A DNA stretch of 64,000 nucleotides from contig NZ_JAPNJW010000002.1 in assembly GCF_026626745.1 (NCBI RefSeq), forward strand, positions 682,001 through 746,000. The letters run 5' to 3'. Below the pieces are notes generated by a model. It saw only the letters and a list, made by a program, of their open reading frames with translations. It was not told the DNA's origin and did not search any database. The stretch comes from Nannocystis sp. RBIL2 (GTDB lineage: Bacteria; Myxococcota_A; Polyangia; Nannocystales; Nannocystaceae). This document shows positions 1 through 8,504 of this stretch, piece after piece. Each line of letters begins with the position of its first letter. Position 1 is the first letter of the stretch. A program made the position numbers and the translations under genes.

Positions 1-207
1 GCGTTCGCCAGCCAGGACGAGGCCGCCAAGCTGGCCGACAAGCTGCGCCGCAACGGCCATGAGGTCCGCGTCGAGTCGGGCGAGACCGCCGGCCGCATGT
101 GGCACCGCGTCCGGATCGGCGAGTTCAACTCGTGGGACGCCGCCGTCTCCGCCAAGCTGGCGTTCGAGAAGCAAGAGTCGGTGATCGCCTACGTCGTCTC
201 CCTGTGA
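1..207 (+). CDS. SPOR-domain protein, C-terminal fragment
   Basis: This is an open frame running in from the left edge and ending at TGA 205-207; only about 68 residues are visible. The visible part reads as the end of a SPOR domain, a fold of about 70 residues that binds denuded septal peptidoglycan. It has the usual pattern of an Ala/Lys-rich helix (DEAAKLADKLRRNG), then a strand with VRVESGE, then a WHRVRIGEF segment and a closing helix and strand. The rest of the protein, including any transmembrane anchor, lies outside the window, so its full role cannot be judged. A hairpin terminator follows 22 bases after the stop. Confidence 0.75.
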   Translation, partial: AFASQDEAAKLADKLRRNGHEVRVESGETAGRMWHRVRIGEFNSWDAAVSAKLAFEKQESVIAYVVSL

Positions 208-228
208 GCGACCCCCACCGCCGCGCCA

Positions 229-261
229 GGCCGCGCTCCCCTCGGGGACCGCGGCCTTTCT
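229..261 (+). terminator. Rho-independent terminator after the SPOR gene
   Basis: The arms GGCCGCG (229-235) and CGCGGCC (250-256) flank a loop that itself holds CCCC/GGGG, and TTTCT follows. The position just after the SPOR stop codon fits transcription termination for that gene. Confidence 0.6.
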
Positions 262-274
262 CATTGGTTCTGAA

Positions 275-440
275 GGGCATGCCCCCAAGGTCATGCCCTT
301 TTGCGCATGCTTTTAAAGGCATGTCCTTCAGACCATGCCCCCGGGGACGGTCACTGCCGAAGAGCATGGCCTCGAGAACATGTCTCTCGAATCATGCCCC
401 GGAGAGCAGGTCCATCCCGCTCCTGGGCTAGCCCGCCGAC
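275..440. repeat. Tandem 14-base CATG palindrome array
   Basis: Ten-base near-palindromes centred on CATG recur at exactly 14-base steps: GGGCATGCCC at 275, GGTCATGCCC at 289, GCGCATGCTT at 303, AGGCATGTCC at 317, GACCATGCCC at 331, and a decayed GGACGGTCAC at 345. Each is followed by four variable bases (CCAA, TTTT, TTAA, TTCA, CCGG). After a 3-base phase shift, further units continue to about 440 (GAGCATGGCC, GAACATGTCT, AATCATGCCC). The array fills the gap between the convergent SPOR and glycosyltransferase genes. It is the clearest intergenic example of the dispersed repeat described in the findings. Confidence 0.85.
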
Positions 441-467
441 CCTGAGCGGACACGCCCTGCGACCGCG

Positions 468-2279
468 CTAGCGAGTTCGCACCGCGAACACCTCGCAGGT
501 CGCGGTGCGGCACGAGAACAGCCGCGTGAATCGCTCGGGCTGCCCGCGCAACCACGCCGCGCGCGGCCCCTGGCGATAGACCGCGATCGCCCGCACCCGT
601 TCCGCAGCCAGCCAGTCCGCCAGTCCCGGCCCGTCGACCACCTCCGGCGGCACGTAGGCCACCCGGCCGCGACCGTCCGGCCGCCACAACAGCCCAGGCA
701 CCTCGACGCTCTCGTCGTACGCGAAGCACTCGCCTACCCCGATCGCCTCACGCGCCGCCAGCCACGCGCGCGCCTGTCCGATCGCCGTCGCGGACTCCGC
801 TCGCTGCAGCAGCGTCGCGTCCCCGAGCGCCCAGATCGGCGGCCCCTCCGGCGTGAACCCCGGCGCCGCCATCACCATCCCCGCCAGCGCCAGCGCCCCG
901 ATCGAGACATCCACGAGCGAACGCCACCGCCGCGACCAGTCCTCGCTGCCCGCCGCGAGCGCGACCAGCAGCGCCCCCGGCAGCGCCAGGGTGAAGCGCG
1001 GCCAGAACGCGGCCGGCGTCGCCAGGCTGACCACCCCGAGCAGCGCGATCGGCAGCGACCTCCGGCGACATGTCCCGAAGGCCAGGCTGACGATCGCCAG
1101 CGGCAGCAGCAGGTGCACCGGCCCGTGCAACCCGAGCCGCATGTCGTAGCCGTACGCGCCCGGCCCCGGCAGCGTCGACCACGACACCGCAAGCCGATCC
1201 CACCAGGCCAGCTCGGCGAAGCCCGGCGGCGTCTGAATCACGAAGAACATGCTCGCGGTCACCGGCCCTGGCAGCGCGATCGGCCCCGCCTGCAGCGCCA
1301 CCGGCCACACCGGGTTGCCGTGGACCAGCCAGCCGCGCGCGTAGCTCTCGCCGCCGAGCACCAGCGCCGCCGCGACGGCCGCCAGCGCCCCGGGCCATTG
1401 TCTGCCGCTGCGGATCGCCAGAGTCGCCGCCAGCAGCGCGAACGGCAGCGGCGCCGACGGCTTGCTGCCGAGCAGCAACCCGAGCGCCAGCGCTGCGCCG
1501 ACCAGCCGCCCGCGATCGACCGGCCCCGTCACGAACACCACCGCGAGCACGGCCAGCGCCGCGTGGGCCACGTCGACGTACGCGTGCGCGAGCTGCAGCA
1601 TCACCACCGGCGTGGCCCACCAAGCCAGCGTCAAGCCGGCCGCGCGTCCTGCTCGCACCCCGGCCCGCCGCGCCAGAGTCGCCAGCCCGACCGCACCCGC
1701 GAGCGCGAACGGCAGCTGCCCGAGGTCGACCAACCTCTCGTCCGGCAGCAACAGCCGCCACAGCGTGAACACCCGCTCGACCGCCTGCGGGTACGCGCGC
1801 GCGTAGGCCACGTGCGTCGGCACCTCGCGCACGCGACCGGTCTGCAGCGCGTCGTGCACCGGCGGCAGGTGATACGCCAGCGCGTCCCAGCCCCACGACT
1901 CGAGCCACAGCGCCGCCAGCGATGCCAGCCCGACCGCGACGATCCCCGCGGCCGCCGCGAGCGCCCACGGCCCGCGCAGCGCCGCCACGGCCACGCGCCC
2001 GAGCTCCGCCGCGTCGCGCCTCACAGCCCCCAACCCGGCCCGTCGCGTCACCGCCGCGGCGAAACCCAGGCACCCGACCAGCCCCGCCGGCCCCGTCAGC
2101 CACCCGAGCGCCCCGAGCAGCTCGACCAGCGCGAACGCGGCCGCCAGCGCGATCGTCAGACCGAGGCACAGCCGCTCGCGCAGCGGCCCCGGGCCTGGCA
2201 GCAACATGGTCGCAAGGACATGTCCTCCGAGCCACAACGCCGCCGCCCCCAGCGGCAGCCATCCGACCACCGGCGGCAC
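468..2279 (-). CDS. GT-C type multi-pass membrane glycosyltransferase-like protein
   Basis: 603 residues from a GTG start, 10 bases after the stop of the preceding GT2 gene, so probably translated from the same transcript. The protein is hydrophobic almost throughout, with roughly ten or more membrane segments. It carries WDALAYHLP at about residues 131-139, a first-loop acidic motif typical of the GT-C superfamily that uses polyprenyl-phosphate sugar donors. A soluble C-terminal part of about 110 residues follows the last membrane segment. Partner and substrate cannot be read from sequence. The GT2 neighbour suggests both act in making or decorating a surface polysaccharide or lipid-linked glycan. 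A repeat copy (GACATGTCC near 2217) lies within the coding sequence. Confidence 0.7.
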   Translation of the reverse strand: MPPVVGWLPLGAAALWLGGHVLATMLLPGPGPLRERLCLGLTIALAAAFALVELLGALGWLTGPAGLVGCLGFAAAVTRRAGLGAVRRDAAELGRVAVAALRGPWALAAAAGIVAVGLASLAALWLESWGWDALAYHLPPVHDALQTGRVREVPTHVAYARAYPQAVERVFTLWRLLLPDERLVDLGQLPFALAGAVGLATLARRAGVRAGRAAGLTLAWWATPVVMLQLAHAYVDVAHAALAVLAVVFVTGPVDRGRLVGAALALGLLLGSKPSAPLPFALLAATLAIRSGRQWPGALAAVAAALVLGGESYARGWLVHGNPVWPVALQAGPIALPGPVTASMFFVIQTPPGFAELAWWDRLAVSWSTLPGPGAYGYDMRLGLHGPVHLLLPLAIVSLAFGTCRRRSLPIALLGVVSLATPAAFWPRFTLALPGALLVALAAGSEDWSRRWRSLVDVSIGALALAGMVMAAPGFTPEGPPIWALGDATLLQRAESATAIGQARAWLAAREAIGVGECFAYDESVEVPGLLWRPDGRGRVAYVPPEVVDGPGLADWLAAERVRAIAVYRQGPRAAWLRGQPERFTRLFSCRTATCEVFAVRTR

Positions 2280-2289
2280 GGCCTGTCCG

Positions 2290-3693
2290 TCAGCGCGTCA
2301 GCCACCGGCCGTTGCGCACGGTGACCAGCGACCAGGGGTAGATCCACTGCAGGCACAGGAACGCGAAGAACGCGTAGCCCACCCCGTACAGGAAGTCCGT
2401 GCTGCGCTCGGATCGCAGCGTGTACAGCGACTGCACCAGCGCGAACACCGAGATCGTCGCCACCACGCGGAGGATGTCGAGCGGCGCCGCCAGCAGATGC
2501 GCCACCAGCAACACGACCGCCACGCACGCCAGCGGCACCTGGCCGAGCTCGAGCAGGATGTCGATCGTCGGCCACCAGCGGTCCTCGCGGCGCCAGCGGG
2601 TCAGCAGCACCGGCAGCAGCGTCAGCCCCTCGCGCAGGTTGCCTCGCTCCCACCGCAGGTACATCCGAGTCAGCCCGGCGTAGTGCGTCGGCACCAGAGT
2701 GTGGACGACCGCAGTCGACTGGTACACCGCCCGGTGACCGGTGCGCAGCAGCCACGTCGTCAGCGCTCGATCCTCGCCGATCGTGCACGGCTCGCCGAGG
2801 AACGTCTGCGTCGACCAGCGGCCTAACACCGCCATCACCGCCGACCGGCGATAGGCCGTGAGCGCCCCCGGGCAGCACAGCACCGCGCCGAACCGCGACT
2901 GCGCGGCCCGCCCGAGGTCGAACGCGAGGAAGAAGCGGATCGCCAGCAGGCGAGTGATGAGCCCGCTGTAGCGGTTGAGCACCAGCACCTTGCCGGCGAC
3001 CGCGGCCACCCGCGCGTCGGCCATGATCGGCGCGACGATCTGGCGCAGCGCGTCGGGGTCGAGGCGCGAGTCGGAGTCGACGCTGACGACGACCTCGCCC
3101 GTGGCCGCCGAGAAGCCCGCGCGCAGGGCCTCGCGCTTGCCGCCGTTCTTCGGCATCCGGATCGCCCGCACCACGTCCGGGTGCTCGCGCGCGATCCGCT
3201 GGATGTGCGACCACGTGTCGTCGGTCGAGCCGTCGTCGATGGCGAGGATCTCGAGCCGGTCGCGCGGGTAATCACCGACGAGGATCGATCCGAGCGCGAC
3301 CCCCACCATCGGCCCCTCGTTGTACGCCGGCACGATCACGGTGCAACGCGGCAGGTCTCGCCGCGGCGCCGGCGTCGGCCGATACAGCAGCGAGAAGACC
3401 AGGGTCAGCGCCGCGTGCCCGAGCAGCAGCGCCCCGCTGGTGAGGAGCACCGTGCGCAGCACCGGCAGGCCCACCAGCTCGTCGAACTCGACGAGGAACG
3501 GCGACAGCCCGTAGTGCAGCGGCACTGCGATGAGGCCCGCGAGGGCGCAGACGATGGCCAGCTTGAGCAGCGGATCGATCGGCCCCGGCCGCCCTCGCCC
3601 CGCTTCGGGCACGGACCGCCCGAGCAGCGACTGCAGCCGCGCGGTCACCTGATTGCGGGCCGGATCCGGCCGTCTCGACGTTTGACGATGCAT
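2290..3693 (-). CDS. Processive family-2 glycosyltransferase (PgaC/hyaluronan-synthase type)
   Basis: 467 residues, ATG start with GGAG about eight bases upstream. Two N-terminal membrane segments (about 43-60 and 80-104) precede a GT-A domain. The domain begins TVIVPAYNEG (about 118-127) and has DDGSTD, the metal-binding VDSDS, a GED catalytic-base motif near 287 and RWERGN, which matches the (Q/R)xxRW signature of processive beta-glycan synthases. Three C-terminal membrane segments would form the export channel. The family adds UDP-sugars to a growing beta-linked chain at the inner membrane. It closely resembles poly-N-acetylglucosamine synthase, but the sugar is not proven. The GT-C gene follows directly. 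Confidence 0.85.
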   Translation of the reverse strand: MHRQTSRRPDPARNQVTARLQSLLGRSVPEAGRGRPGPIDPLLKLAIVCALAGLIAVPLHYGLSPFLVEFDELVGLPVLRTVLLTSGALLLGHAALTLVFSLLYRPTPAPRRDLPRCTVIVPAYNEGPMVGVALGSILVGDYPRDRLEILAIDDGSTDDTWSHIQRIAREHPDVVRAIRMPKNGGKREALRAGFSAATGEVVVSVDSDSRLDPDALRQIVAPIMADARVAAVAGKVLVLNRYSGLITRLLAIRFFLAFDLGRAAQSRFGAVLCCPGALTAYRRSAVMAVLGRWSTQTFLGEPCTIGEDRALTTWLLRTGHRAVYQSTAVVHTLVPTHYAGLTRMYLRWERGNLREGLTLLPVLLTRWRREDRWWPTIDILLELGQVPLACVAVVLLVAHLLAAPLDILRVVATISVFALVQSLYTLRSERSTDFLYGVGYAFFAFLCLQWIYPWSLVTVRNGRWLTR

Positions 3694-4747
3694 CGATGAT
3701 TCTCCGTCGTGGAATGCGAATGCGGGAATGCCAGGTCATGGCCCGGCGTCCGCGAATCGCGGGGCGCGCGCACCGACCGAACCGGTCGTCCGCCTGCCAG
3801 AACGCCGTACTGGCGCTAGTTGCGACCGATTCCTTCGGCGGAGAAAGAATTCGCAGCGACGATATGCCGCGAACTCTGCCACGAATGGTCGCAAACACCG
3901 CGAGGAACGCGCCAATCACCGGACTGAACCGCTCCACGTCCGTCAGGTACACAGAATTTTAGCCTGGAAGCGCATCCCGCGGCGCTACGATGAATGTCAT
4001 CGGCCCCGAGCGCTCGCCCCACGAAATCGATGTCGGCGGATTTTTTTCAATCGACGAATCACCCTTCCTCCGTGATCGCCGCCGAAGCCGAACGCCCTGA
4101 AACGCCGCTCCGGCGCACGTCCAGGTGCTGGAAGGAGGCATTTCCCCGAAATCCCAGGAATGCGAGGAATCAAGGCACCACGCAATCCCGGGGAGCCCCG
4201 AGACCGGTCGAGCAGGTGCCAGCGAATCGGGGTGGCGCCCGACGCTCCATTGCAGCGACCTGAACAATGGTCGAGGTGCTCGCTACGGTCGCTGCGCGAG
4301 ATGGCTGGCGCCGCTGCTTCTGCGCTGCTGGCCACTCGCGCCGTGCACGGCCCCCAAGCTCGATGGCCGAGGGATGGAGGGCGGGCGACCGGACTGTTCG
4401 AGCCGTCCCCGCAGCCCATCTCGCCGTCGACCGCGCCGGCTGTGACCTCCGGGCCTGCCTCCCCGAGCCAGAGGCGGTGCTGCGGTCGGCCGCTCGCGGC
4501 CTCCTGTTCAGGTCCAGCGGGACCCGCGGAGCCGTGAGCTCGGCCTCCGCGAGCGAGTCATCCAGCAGCGGCACCTCGTCCCGCGCGGCTTCGATCCTGT
4601 ACCGGCCGCCCTCGGGCACCTCGCCGGATGACCTGGCTTAAAGACCAGGTCTTCACGGGCGCCGCGAGCCAGCGGCGGAGACGGCATCTCGCGCTGACGT
4701 TCGGCGTCGCGCCTCCCTGCGCGGCCCCATGCCTCGCGAGGAACAGC
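3694..4747. other. About 1.05 kb without a supportable gene
   Basis: This lies between the start of the GT2 gene and the end of mqnE. The stretch at about 3800-4140 is visibly less GC-rich than its surroundings and has runs such as GATTTTTTTC near 4035. Open frames here are short and lack normal third-position bias. On the minus strand at about 4500-4619, some 40 residues (GRYRIEAARDEVPLLDDSL and onward) look like a scrap of a beta-sandwich domain of the carboxypeptidase-regulatory type, but the frame then decays. It could be a gene remnant plus the promoter for the GT2 operon. Confidence 0.4.
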
Positions 4748-5989
4748 TCAGCGCACCACGGGCAGCTGCACGCGGTCGCTGTGCCCCGAGAACGGCACGC
4801 TCGCGTCCATCCGGATCTCCGGCAGCGGCGCTCCGTCGTCGACCCAGCGCACCCCGTAGAGCGTGTCGCGTTCGACGGCAGTGCGACCGGCCTCGCGGAT
4901 GAGCCGCACCAGCTCCGCGCGGGACAGCGCCATCGGCGTGTCTGCGCCGGCCATGTGATAAATTTTTTCTTCCTGCACCGTGCCGTCGAGGTCGTCGACG
5001 CCGAAGCTCAGCGCGATCTGGGCCGTCTTCACCCCGATCATCACCCAGTAGGCCTTGATGTGCGGGATGTTGTGAAGCATCAGGCGGGCGACCGCGTACG
5101 TGCGCAGGTCGTCGACCCCGGTCGGCTCGGGCAGCTTGCGGAAGTCGTTGTGCTCGTTGTGGAAGGCCAGCGGGATGAAGGTCTGGAACCCGCCGGTCTC
5201 GGCCTGCAGCTCGCGCAGCGCCAGCATGTGCTCGACCCGCTCCTCGAGCGTCTCGACCGTGCCGTAGAGCATCGTGCAGTTGGTGCGCAGGCCCAGGCGG
5301 TGGGCCGTGCGATGGACCTCGAGCCACTGGCGCGCGTCGGCCTTGTCGCGGCAGATCTTGCGACGCACGCGGTCGGCGAAGATCTCGGCCCCGCCGCCCG
5401 GCATGCTGCCGAGGCCCGCCTCGATCAGCGCCCGCAGCACCTCCTCGTACGTCATCCCGTACTTCTCGGCGAAGTAGTGGATCTCGACCGCCGTGTACGC
5501 CTTCAGGTGCACGTCCGGGCGCAGATCCTTGAGCCCGCGCAGGATGTCCGTGTAGTACGAGAACGGCACTCCCGGGTGCAGCCCGTTGACCACGTGCACC
5601 TCGGTGATCGGCTGGTGCGCCCGCTCGATCACCTTCTGCCGCACCTGCTCGACCGTCATCGTGTACGCCTGCGGCATGTCCGGCGTCAGGCGGGCGAACG
5701 AGCAGAACTTGCAGTCCGCCTCGCACACGTTGGTCGGGTTGATGTGCAGGTTGACGTTGAAGTAGGTGCGGTCGCCGTGCAGGCGCTCGCGGACCTCGTT
5801 GGCCAGCGCCCCGAGGCCCAGCAGGTCGCGGTGGCGGTACAGCGCGACCCCGTCGTCGCGGTCGAGCGGCACCCCTGCGCGCACCTTGGCCGCGATCGCG
5901 GCGAAGCTCCGGTCGCCGGTGTGGATCGCCGGCGCGGCGGCGTCGGAGGCGTGGGCGGCGGCGGACGGGTGGGCGGCGGTTTCGCTCAT
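4748..5989 (-). CDS. mqnE: Aminofutalosine synthase (radical SAM)
   Basis: 413 residues. MqnE joins the SAM-derived adenosyl radical to 3-[(1-carboxyvinyl)oxy]benzoate to give aminofutalosine in the futalosine menaquinone pathway. The iron-sulfur motif CX3CX2C is complete (Cys89, Cys93, Cys96 in VCEADCKFCSF). Signature stretches GLHPG, MPGGGAEIF, NCTMLYG, FIPLAFH, NIPHIKAYWVM and GVDDLDGTV all match MqnE rather than MqnC. The first 30 residues are an Ala/His-rich extension. The ATG overlaps the TGA of the upstream gene by four bases, so the two are translationally coupled. It is the last gene of the leftward menaquinone operon. Confidence 0.95.
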   Translation of the reverse strand: MSETAAHPSAAAHASDAAAPAIHTGDRSFAAIAAKVRAGVPLDRDDGVALYRHRDLLGLGALANEVRERLHGDRTYFNVNLHINPTNVCEADCKFCSFARLTPDMPQAYTMTVEQVRQKVIERAHQPITEVHVVNGLHPGVPFSYYTDILRGLKDLRPDVHLKAYTAVEIHYFAEKYGMTYEEVLRALIEAGLGSMPGGGAEIFADRVRRKICRDKADARQWLEVHRTAHRLGLRTNCTMLYGTVETLEERVEHMLALRELQAETGGFQTFIPLAFHNEHNDFRKLPEPTGVDDLRTYAVARLMLHNIPHIKAYWVMIGVKTAQIALSFGVDDLDGTVQEEKIYHMAGADTPMALSRAELVRLIREAGRTAVERDTLYGVRWVDDGAPLPEIRMDASVPFSGHSDRVQLPVVR

Positions 5990-6807
5990 GGCAATGTCTC
6001 CGAGGTCATGTCGTCAAGGACAGGTTCGAGCCCGGCCCGCTCGATCAGCGCGGCCAGGCCCGCGGGGGTCGCCTCGTCCGGGCGGGGCACCCCTGCCAGC
6101 GGCAGCTTGCGCGTCTGCGCCAGCGGCCCGGCCAGAGTGTCGGCGCCGAAGCCGAGCGCGACCTGGGCCAGGCGGATGCCCAGCAGGTCGTGCCGCGCCT
6201 CCACGCGCACCCGCCCCGGCAGGGCGACGCGAGCGGCCGCGATCAGGTGCAGGCGCATCAACCCGCCCGCCAGCGCGCAGAACGGCGCGACCGACAGCCC
6301 CTCCGGAGCCGCGGCCGCCAGCCGGCTCAGGTACTCGAAGTAAGCGCCGAGCCGGTCCCGGTCGACCTGCAGCACCAGGCGGTCGCCCGCCCGCAGCGCC
6401 CCCGGCTTCGGCCACCCCGGATCGCCGTTCGCGTTCGCGCCATGCCCGTTCGCACCTGTTGCATCGGACATGGCGCTCGCGCCATGACCGTTCACACCTG
6501 CCGCGCCGGACATGGCGCTCGCGCCCTGCCCGTTCGGACCGGCCCCATCGGACATGTCCGCAATTGCCTGGCCCGAGAGACCTGTCCCAACGGCCATGGC
6601 CTGAGCGACATGCTCCTCGGACCAGCTCCCCAGATCGACCAGCGCCGGCCCGCCGCCGCGCACCAGCGCCGCCACGGCCGGCGACGGGTGCTGCGCGACC
6701 CCGCGGACGAGCACCCGGCGGCCGAAGTGGGCCGCGCGGGCGGCCTGGGCGCGGGCGCCGGCCTCGGCCGGCAGGTCGAACAGGCGCGCGAGCTCGGCGG
6801 GTGTCAT
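5986..6807 (-). CDS. Cysteine-less MqnE-like (degenerate radical SAM) protein
   Basis: 273 residues, overlapping its neighbours by four bases on both sides. The C-terminal part (LLGIRLAQVALGFGADTLAG, then RKLPLAGV, then AALIERAGLEPV) lines up with the end of MqnE (MIGVKTAQIALSFGVDDLDG, KIYHMAGA, RLIREAGR). The N-terminal ARLFDLPAEAGARAQAAR aligns with the MqnE segment just before its cysteines. The CX3CX2C cluster and most of the radical SAM barrel are missing. A run of three 14-residue repeats sits near residues 80-125. I infer a duplicated MqnE/MqnC-type gene that lost radical chemistry. It may be a subunit or scaffold for MqnE. Family membership is from visual alignment only. Confidence 0.6.
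   Translation of the reverse strand: MTPAELARLFDLPAEAGARAQAARAAHFGRRVLVRGVAQHPSPAVAALVRGGGPALVDLGSWSEEHVAQAMAVGTGLSGQAIADMSDGAGPNGQGASAMSGAAGVNGHGASAMSDATGANGHGANANGDPGWPKPGALRAGDRLVLQVDRDRLGAYFEYLSRLAAAAPEGLSVAPFCALAGGLMRLHLIAAARVALPGRVRVEARHDLLGIRLAQVALGFGADTLAGPLAQTRKLPLAGVPRPDEATPAGLAALIERAGLEPVLDDMTSETLP
6439..6564. repeat. 42-base tandem repeat, three copies, inside the MqnE-like gene
   Basis: Units start at 6439, 6481 and 6523. Each spans 42 bases (three 14-base steps) and encodes 14 residues of the type G-N-G-H-G-A-S-A-M-S. Each contains a GGACATGG or GGACATGTCC core. CATG half-units continue to about 6620. This in-frame array is the reason the host protein has a Gly/Ala/Ser-rich linker. 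Confidence 0.8.
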
Positions 6808-7628
6808 GCGCTCTCCGGGGCGCCCCAGCGGCGGGTCAGCGCGATGCGGAGCCCTGCATGGTCGAGGGCGCGGGCGACGACGGTGTCGACCGCCTCCTCG
6901 AGCGTTTGGATGCCGCCGTAGAAGGAGGGCACGGCTGGCAGGACCACGGCCCCGGCCTCGGTCGCCGCCACCATGTTGCGCAGGTGCACCAGGCTCAGCG
7001 GCGTCTCGCGCACGACCAGGACCAGGCGCCGCCGCTCCTTGAGCGCGACCTCGCAGGCGCGGGCCGCCAGGTCCTCGCCGCCGCCGTGGGCCACCCGGCT
7101 GAGCGCGCTCATCGAGCACGGCATCACCAGCACCGCGTCGGGCGCGTTGCTGCCGGACGCGAACGGGGCCGAGAAGTCCTGCCGATCCCAGCGGCGGATC
7201 TGGCTGACCAGCGGCGGCGACTCCGACGACCCGCCCGAGCGCAGCGTCGGCGTCCCTGACGGGCTCGCCGCCCGGGCCCCGCGCGCCAGCACGTTCGAGC
7301 CGAACACCTCGGTCGGCGGGTTGGCCCGCAACGGGCCCGACTCCCGCCTCGCCGCCGCCGCGCTCGGCAGCGCCGGGGGGACCGGCCGGTCCTCGGGCGC
7401 GTCCGCCGGGGCCGCGAACGCCGGCGCCCCGATCTCCTGCGGCATCGGCTCGCCGAGCTCCGTCAGCCACACCTGCGGCGCCGTCGCCGACGCCACCCAG
7501 TCGACCTGCAGGTCCTTGTGCGCAGGTTCGTTCGGCCATGTCCCGGCGCACAGGTCCGCGAGGACATGCAGCAACCGGCGGGCGTAGATCGCCCCGCTCG
7601 CCCCAGTCACGATCACGACCAACTTCAT
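6804..7628 (-). CDS. UbiX-family flavin prenyltransferase with a long insertion
   Basis: 274 residues; typical UbiX proteins are about 190-210. It starts with the FMN-binding pattern VIVTGASGAIYARRLL and ends with the family core: FASGSNAPDAVLVMPCSMSA, ALKERRRLVLVVRETPL, LVHLRNM and PSFYGG. The family makes prenylated FMN, the cofactor of UbiD decarboxylases. In the futalosine pathway UbiX/UbiD homologues are thought to remove the naphthoate carboxyl group, which fits this operon. Residues about 65-125 form a Pro/Ala/Ser-rich insertion not found in ordinary UbiX. Start is ATG 7626-7628, overlapping the ubiE stop by four bases. No UbiD is in the window. Confidence 0.85.
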   Translation of the reverse strand: MKLVVIVTGASGAIYARRLLHVLADLCAGTWPNEPAHKDLQVDWVASATAPQVWLTELGEPMPQEIGAPAFAAPADAPEDRPVPPALPSAAAARRESGPLRANPPTEVFGSNVLARGARAASPSGTPTLRSGGSSESPPLVSQIRRWDRQDFSAPFASGSNAPDAVLVMPCSMSALSRVAHGGGEDLAARACEVALKERRRLVLVVRETPLSLVHLRNMVAATEAGAVVLPAVPSFYGGIQTLEEAVDTVVARALDHAGLRIALTRRWGAPESA

Positions 7629-8392
7629 GTGCCACCTCCCGGCCGCTCGGCCCGGACGATCCCAGCCACCCCGCCGAACAGTCGCTCGCGCCCGATCACC
7701 CGCAGGCCGACCCGCTCGAGCAGCGCGTCGTAGTCCTCGATCGTCACGAACGCGCCGATGCTGCGCGGCAGGTAGAGGTACGCCCCGAGGTTGCCCGTCG
7801 CCGCCCAGCCGACCACCGGCAGCACCGTGCGGTTGTAGCAGGCGTGGAACGTGCGCGAGAACAGCCCGCGCGGGCGGAAGAACTCGAGCACCGTCAGCCG
7901 ACCGCCGGGCCGCAGCACCCGCAGCTGCTCGCGCGTGGCCGCCTCGAGGTCGCTGAGGTTGCGGGCCCCGAACGCGCAGAACACCGCGTCGAAGCTCGCG
8001 TCGGGCTCGGGCAGCGCGTGCGCGTCCATCTCGCGGGCGACGATCCGCGCCCGCGCCGGGCCCTGCAGCTTGGCCTCGCCGACGGCCAGCATCCCGGCCG
8101 AGAAGTCGCCGCCGACGATGTCGGCCTCGGGGTAGCGGCGGTGCAGCTCGAGCGTCGAGTCGAGCGTGCCGGCGCACAGGTCGAGGATCCGCGGCCGCGC
8201 CCCGCTCGCGCCGGCCCCCGCGGGCAGCACCTCGGCGACCGCCCGGCGGCGCCACAGCACGTCGATCCCGAGGCTCATCCACCGGTTGGCGCGGTCGTAG
8301 CCGCGGGCGATGTCGGAGAACATGCCTTGCACGCGGGCCCCGTGGGCGTCGATCGCGGCGACGGTCTCGGCGAGCGGTGCGGGCTCAGTCAT
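7625..8392 (-). CDS. ubiE: Demethylmenaquinone C-methyltransferase
   Basis: 255 residues. A class I SAM methyltransferase of the UbiE/MenG family, which methylates demethylmenaquinone in the last step of menaquinone synthesis. Family marks are FSDIARGYDRANRWMSLGID, RRRAV, the SAM-binding ILDLCAGTLD (Gly-loop partly changed), GGDFSAGML, DAVFCAFGARNL, and the C-terminal IGAFVTIEDYDALLERVGL. I chose ATG 8390-8392 because GAGGA lies five bases upstream; a TTG ten codons earlier would fall in repeat sequence. The stop overlaps the ubiX start. Confidence 0.9.
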   Translation of the reverse strand: MTEPAPLAETVAAIDAHGARVQGMFSDIARGYDRANRWMSLGIDVLWRRRAVAEVLPAGAGASGARPRILDLCAGTLDSTLELHRRYPEADIVGGDFSAGMLAVGEAKLQGPARARIVAREMDAHALPEPDASFDAVFCAFGARNLSDLEAATREQLRVLRPGGRLTVLEFFRPRGLFSRTFHACYNRTVLPVVGWAATGNLGAYLYLPRSIGAFVTIEDYDALLERVGLRVIGRERLFGGVAGIVRAERPGGGT

Positions 8393-8504
8393 CGGGTCCT
8401 CGGGGCAGGTTGGTTCGGACAAGAACGTAGGGACAGGGCGGAAGCGACAGGGTGAAGCGAACAGGTACTTTGCGACATGTTCCTTGCGCCAGGCGCCCGA
8501 CCGC

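Noticed and set aside
3989..4099. Small reading frame of about 36 codons (MNVIGPERSPHEIDV)
   Set aside because: No ribosome site, no homology that I recognise and no codon bias.
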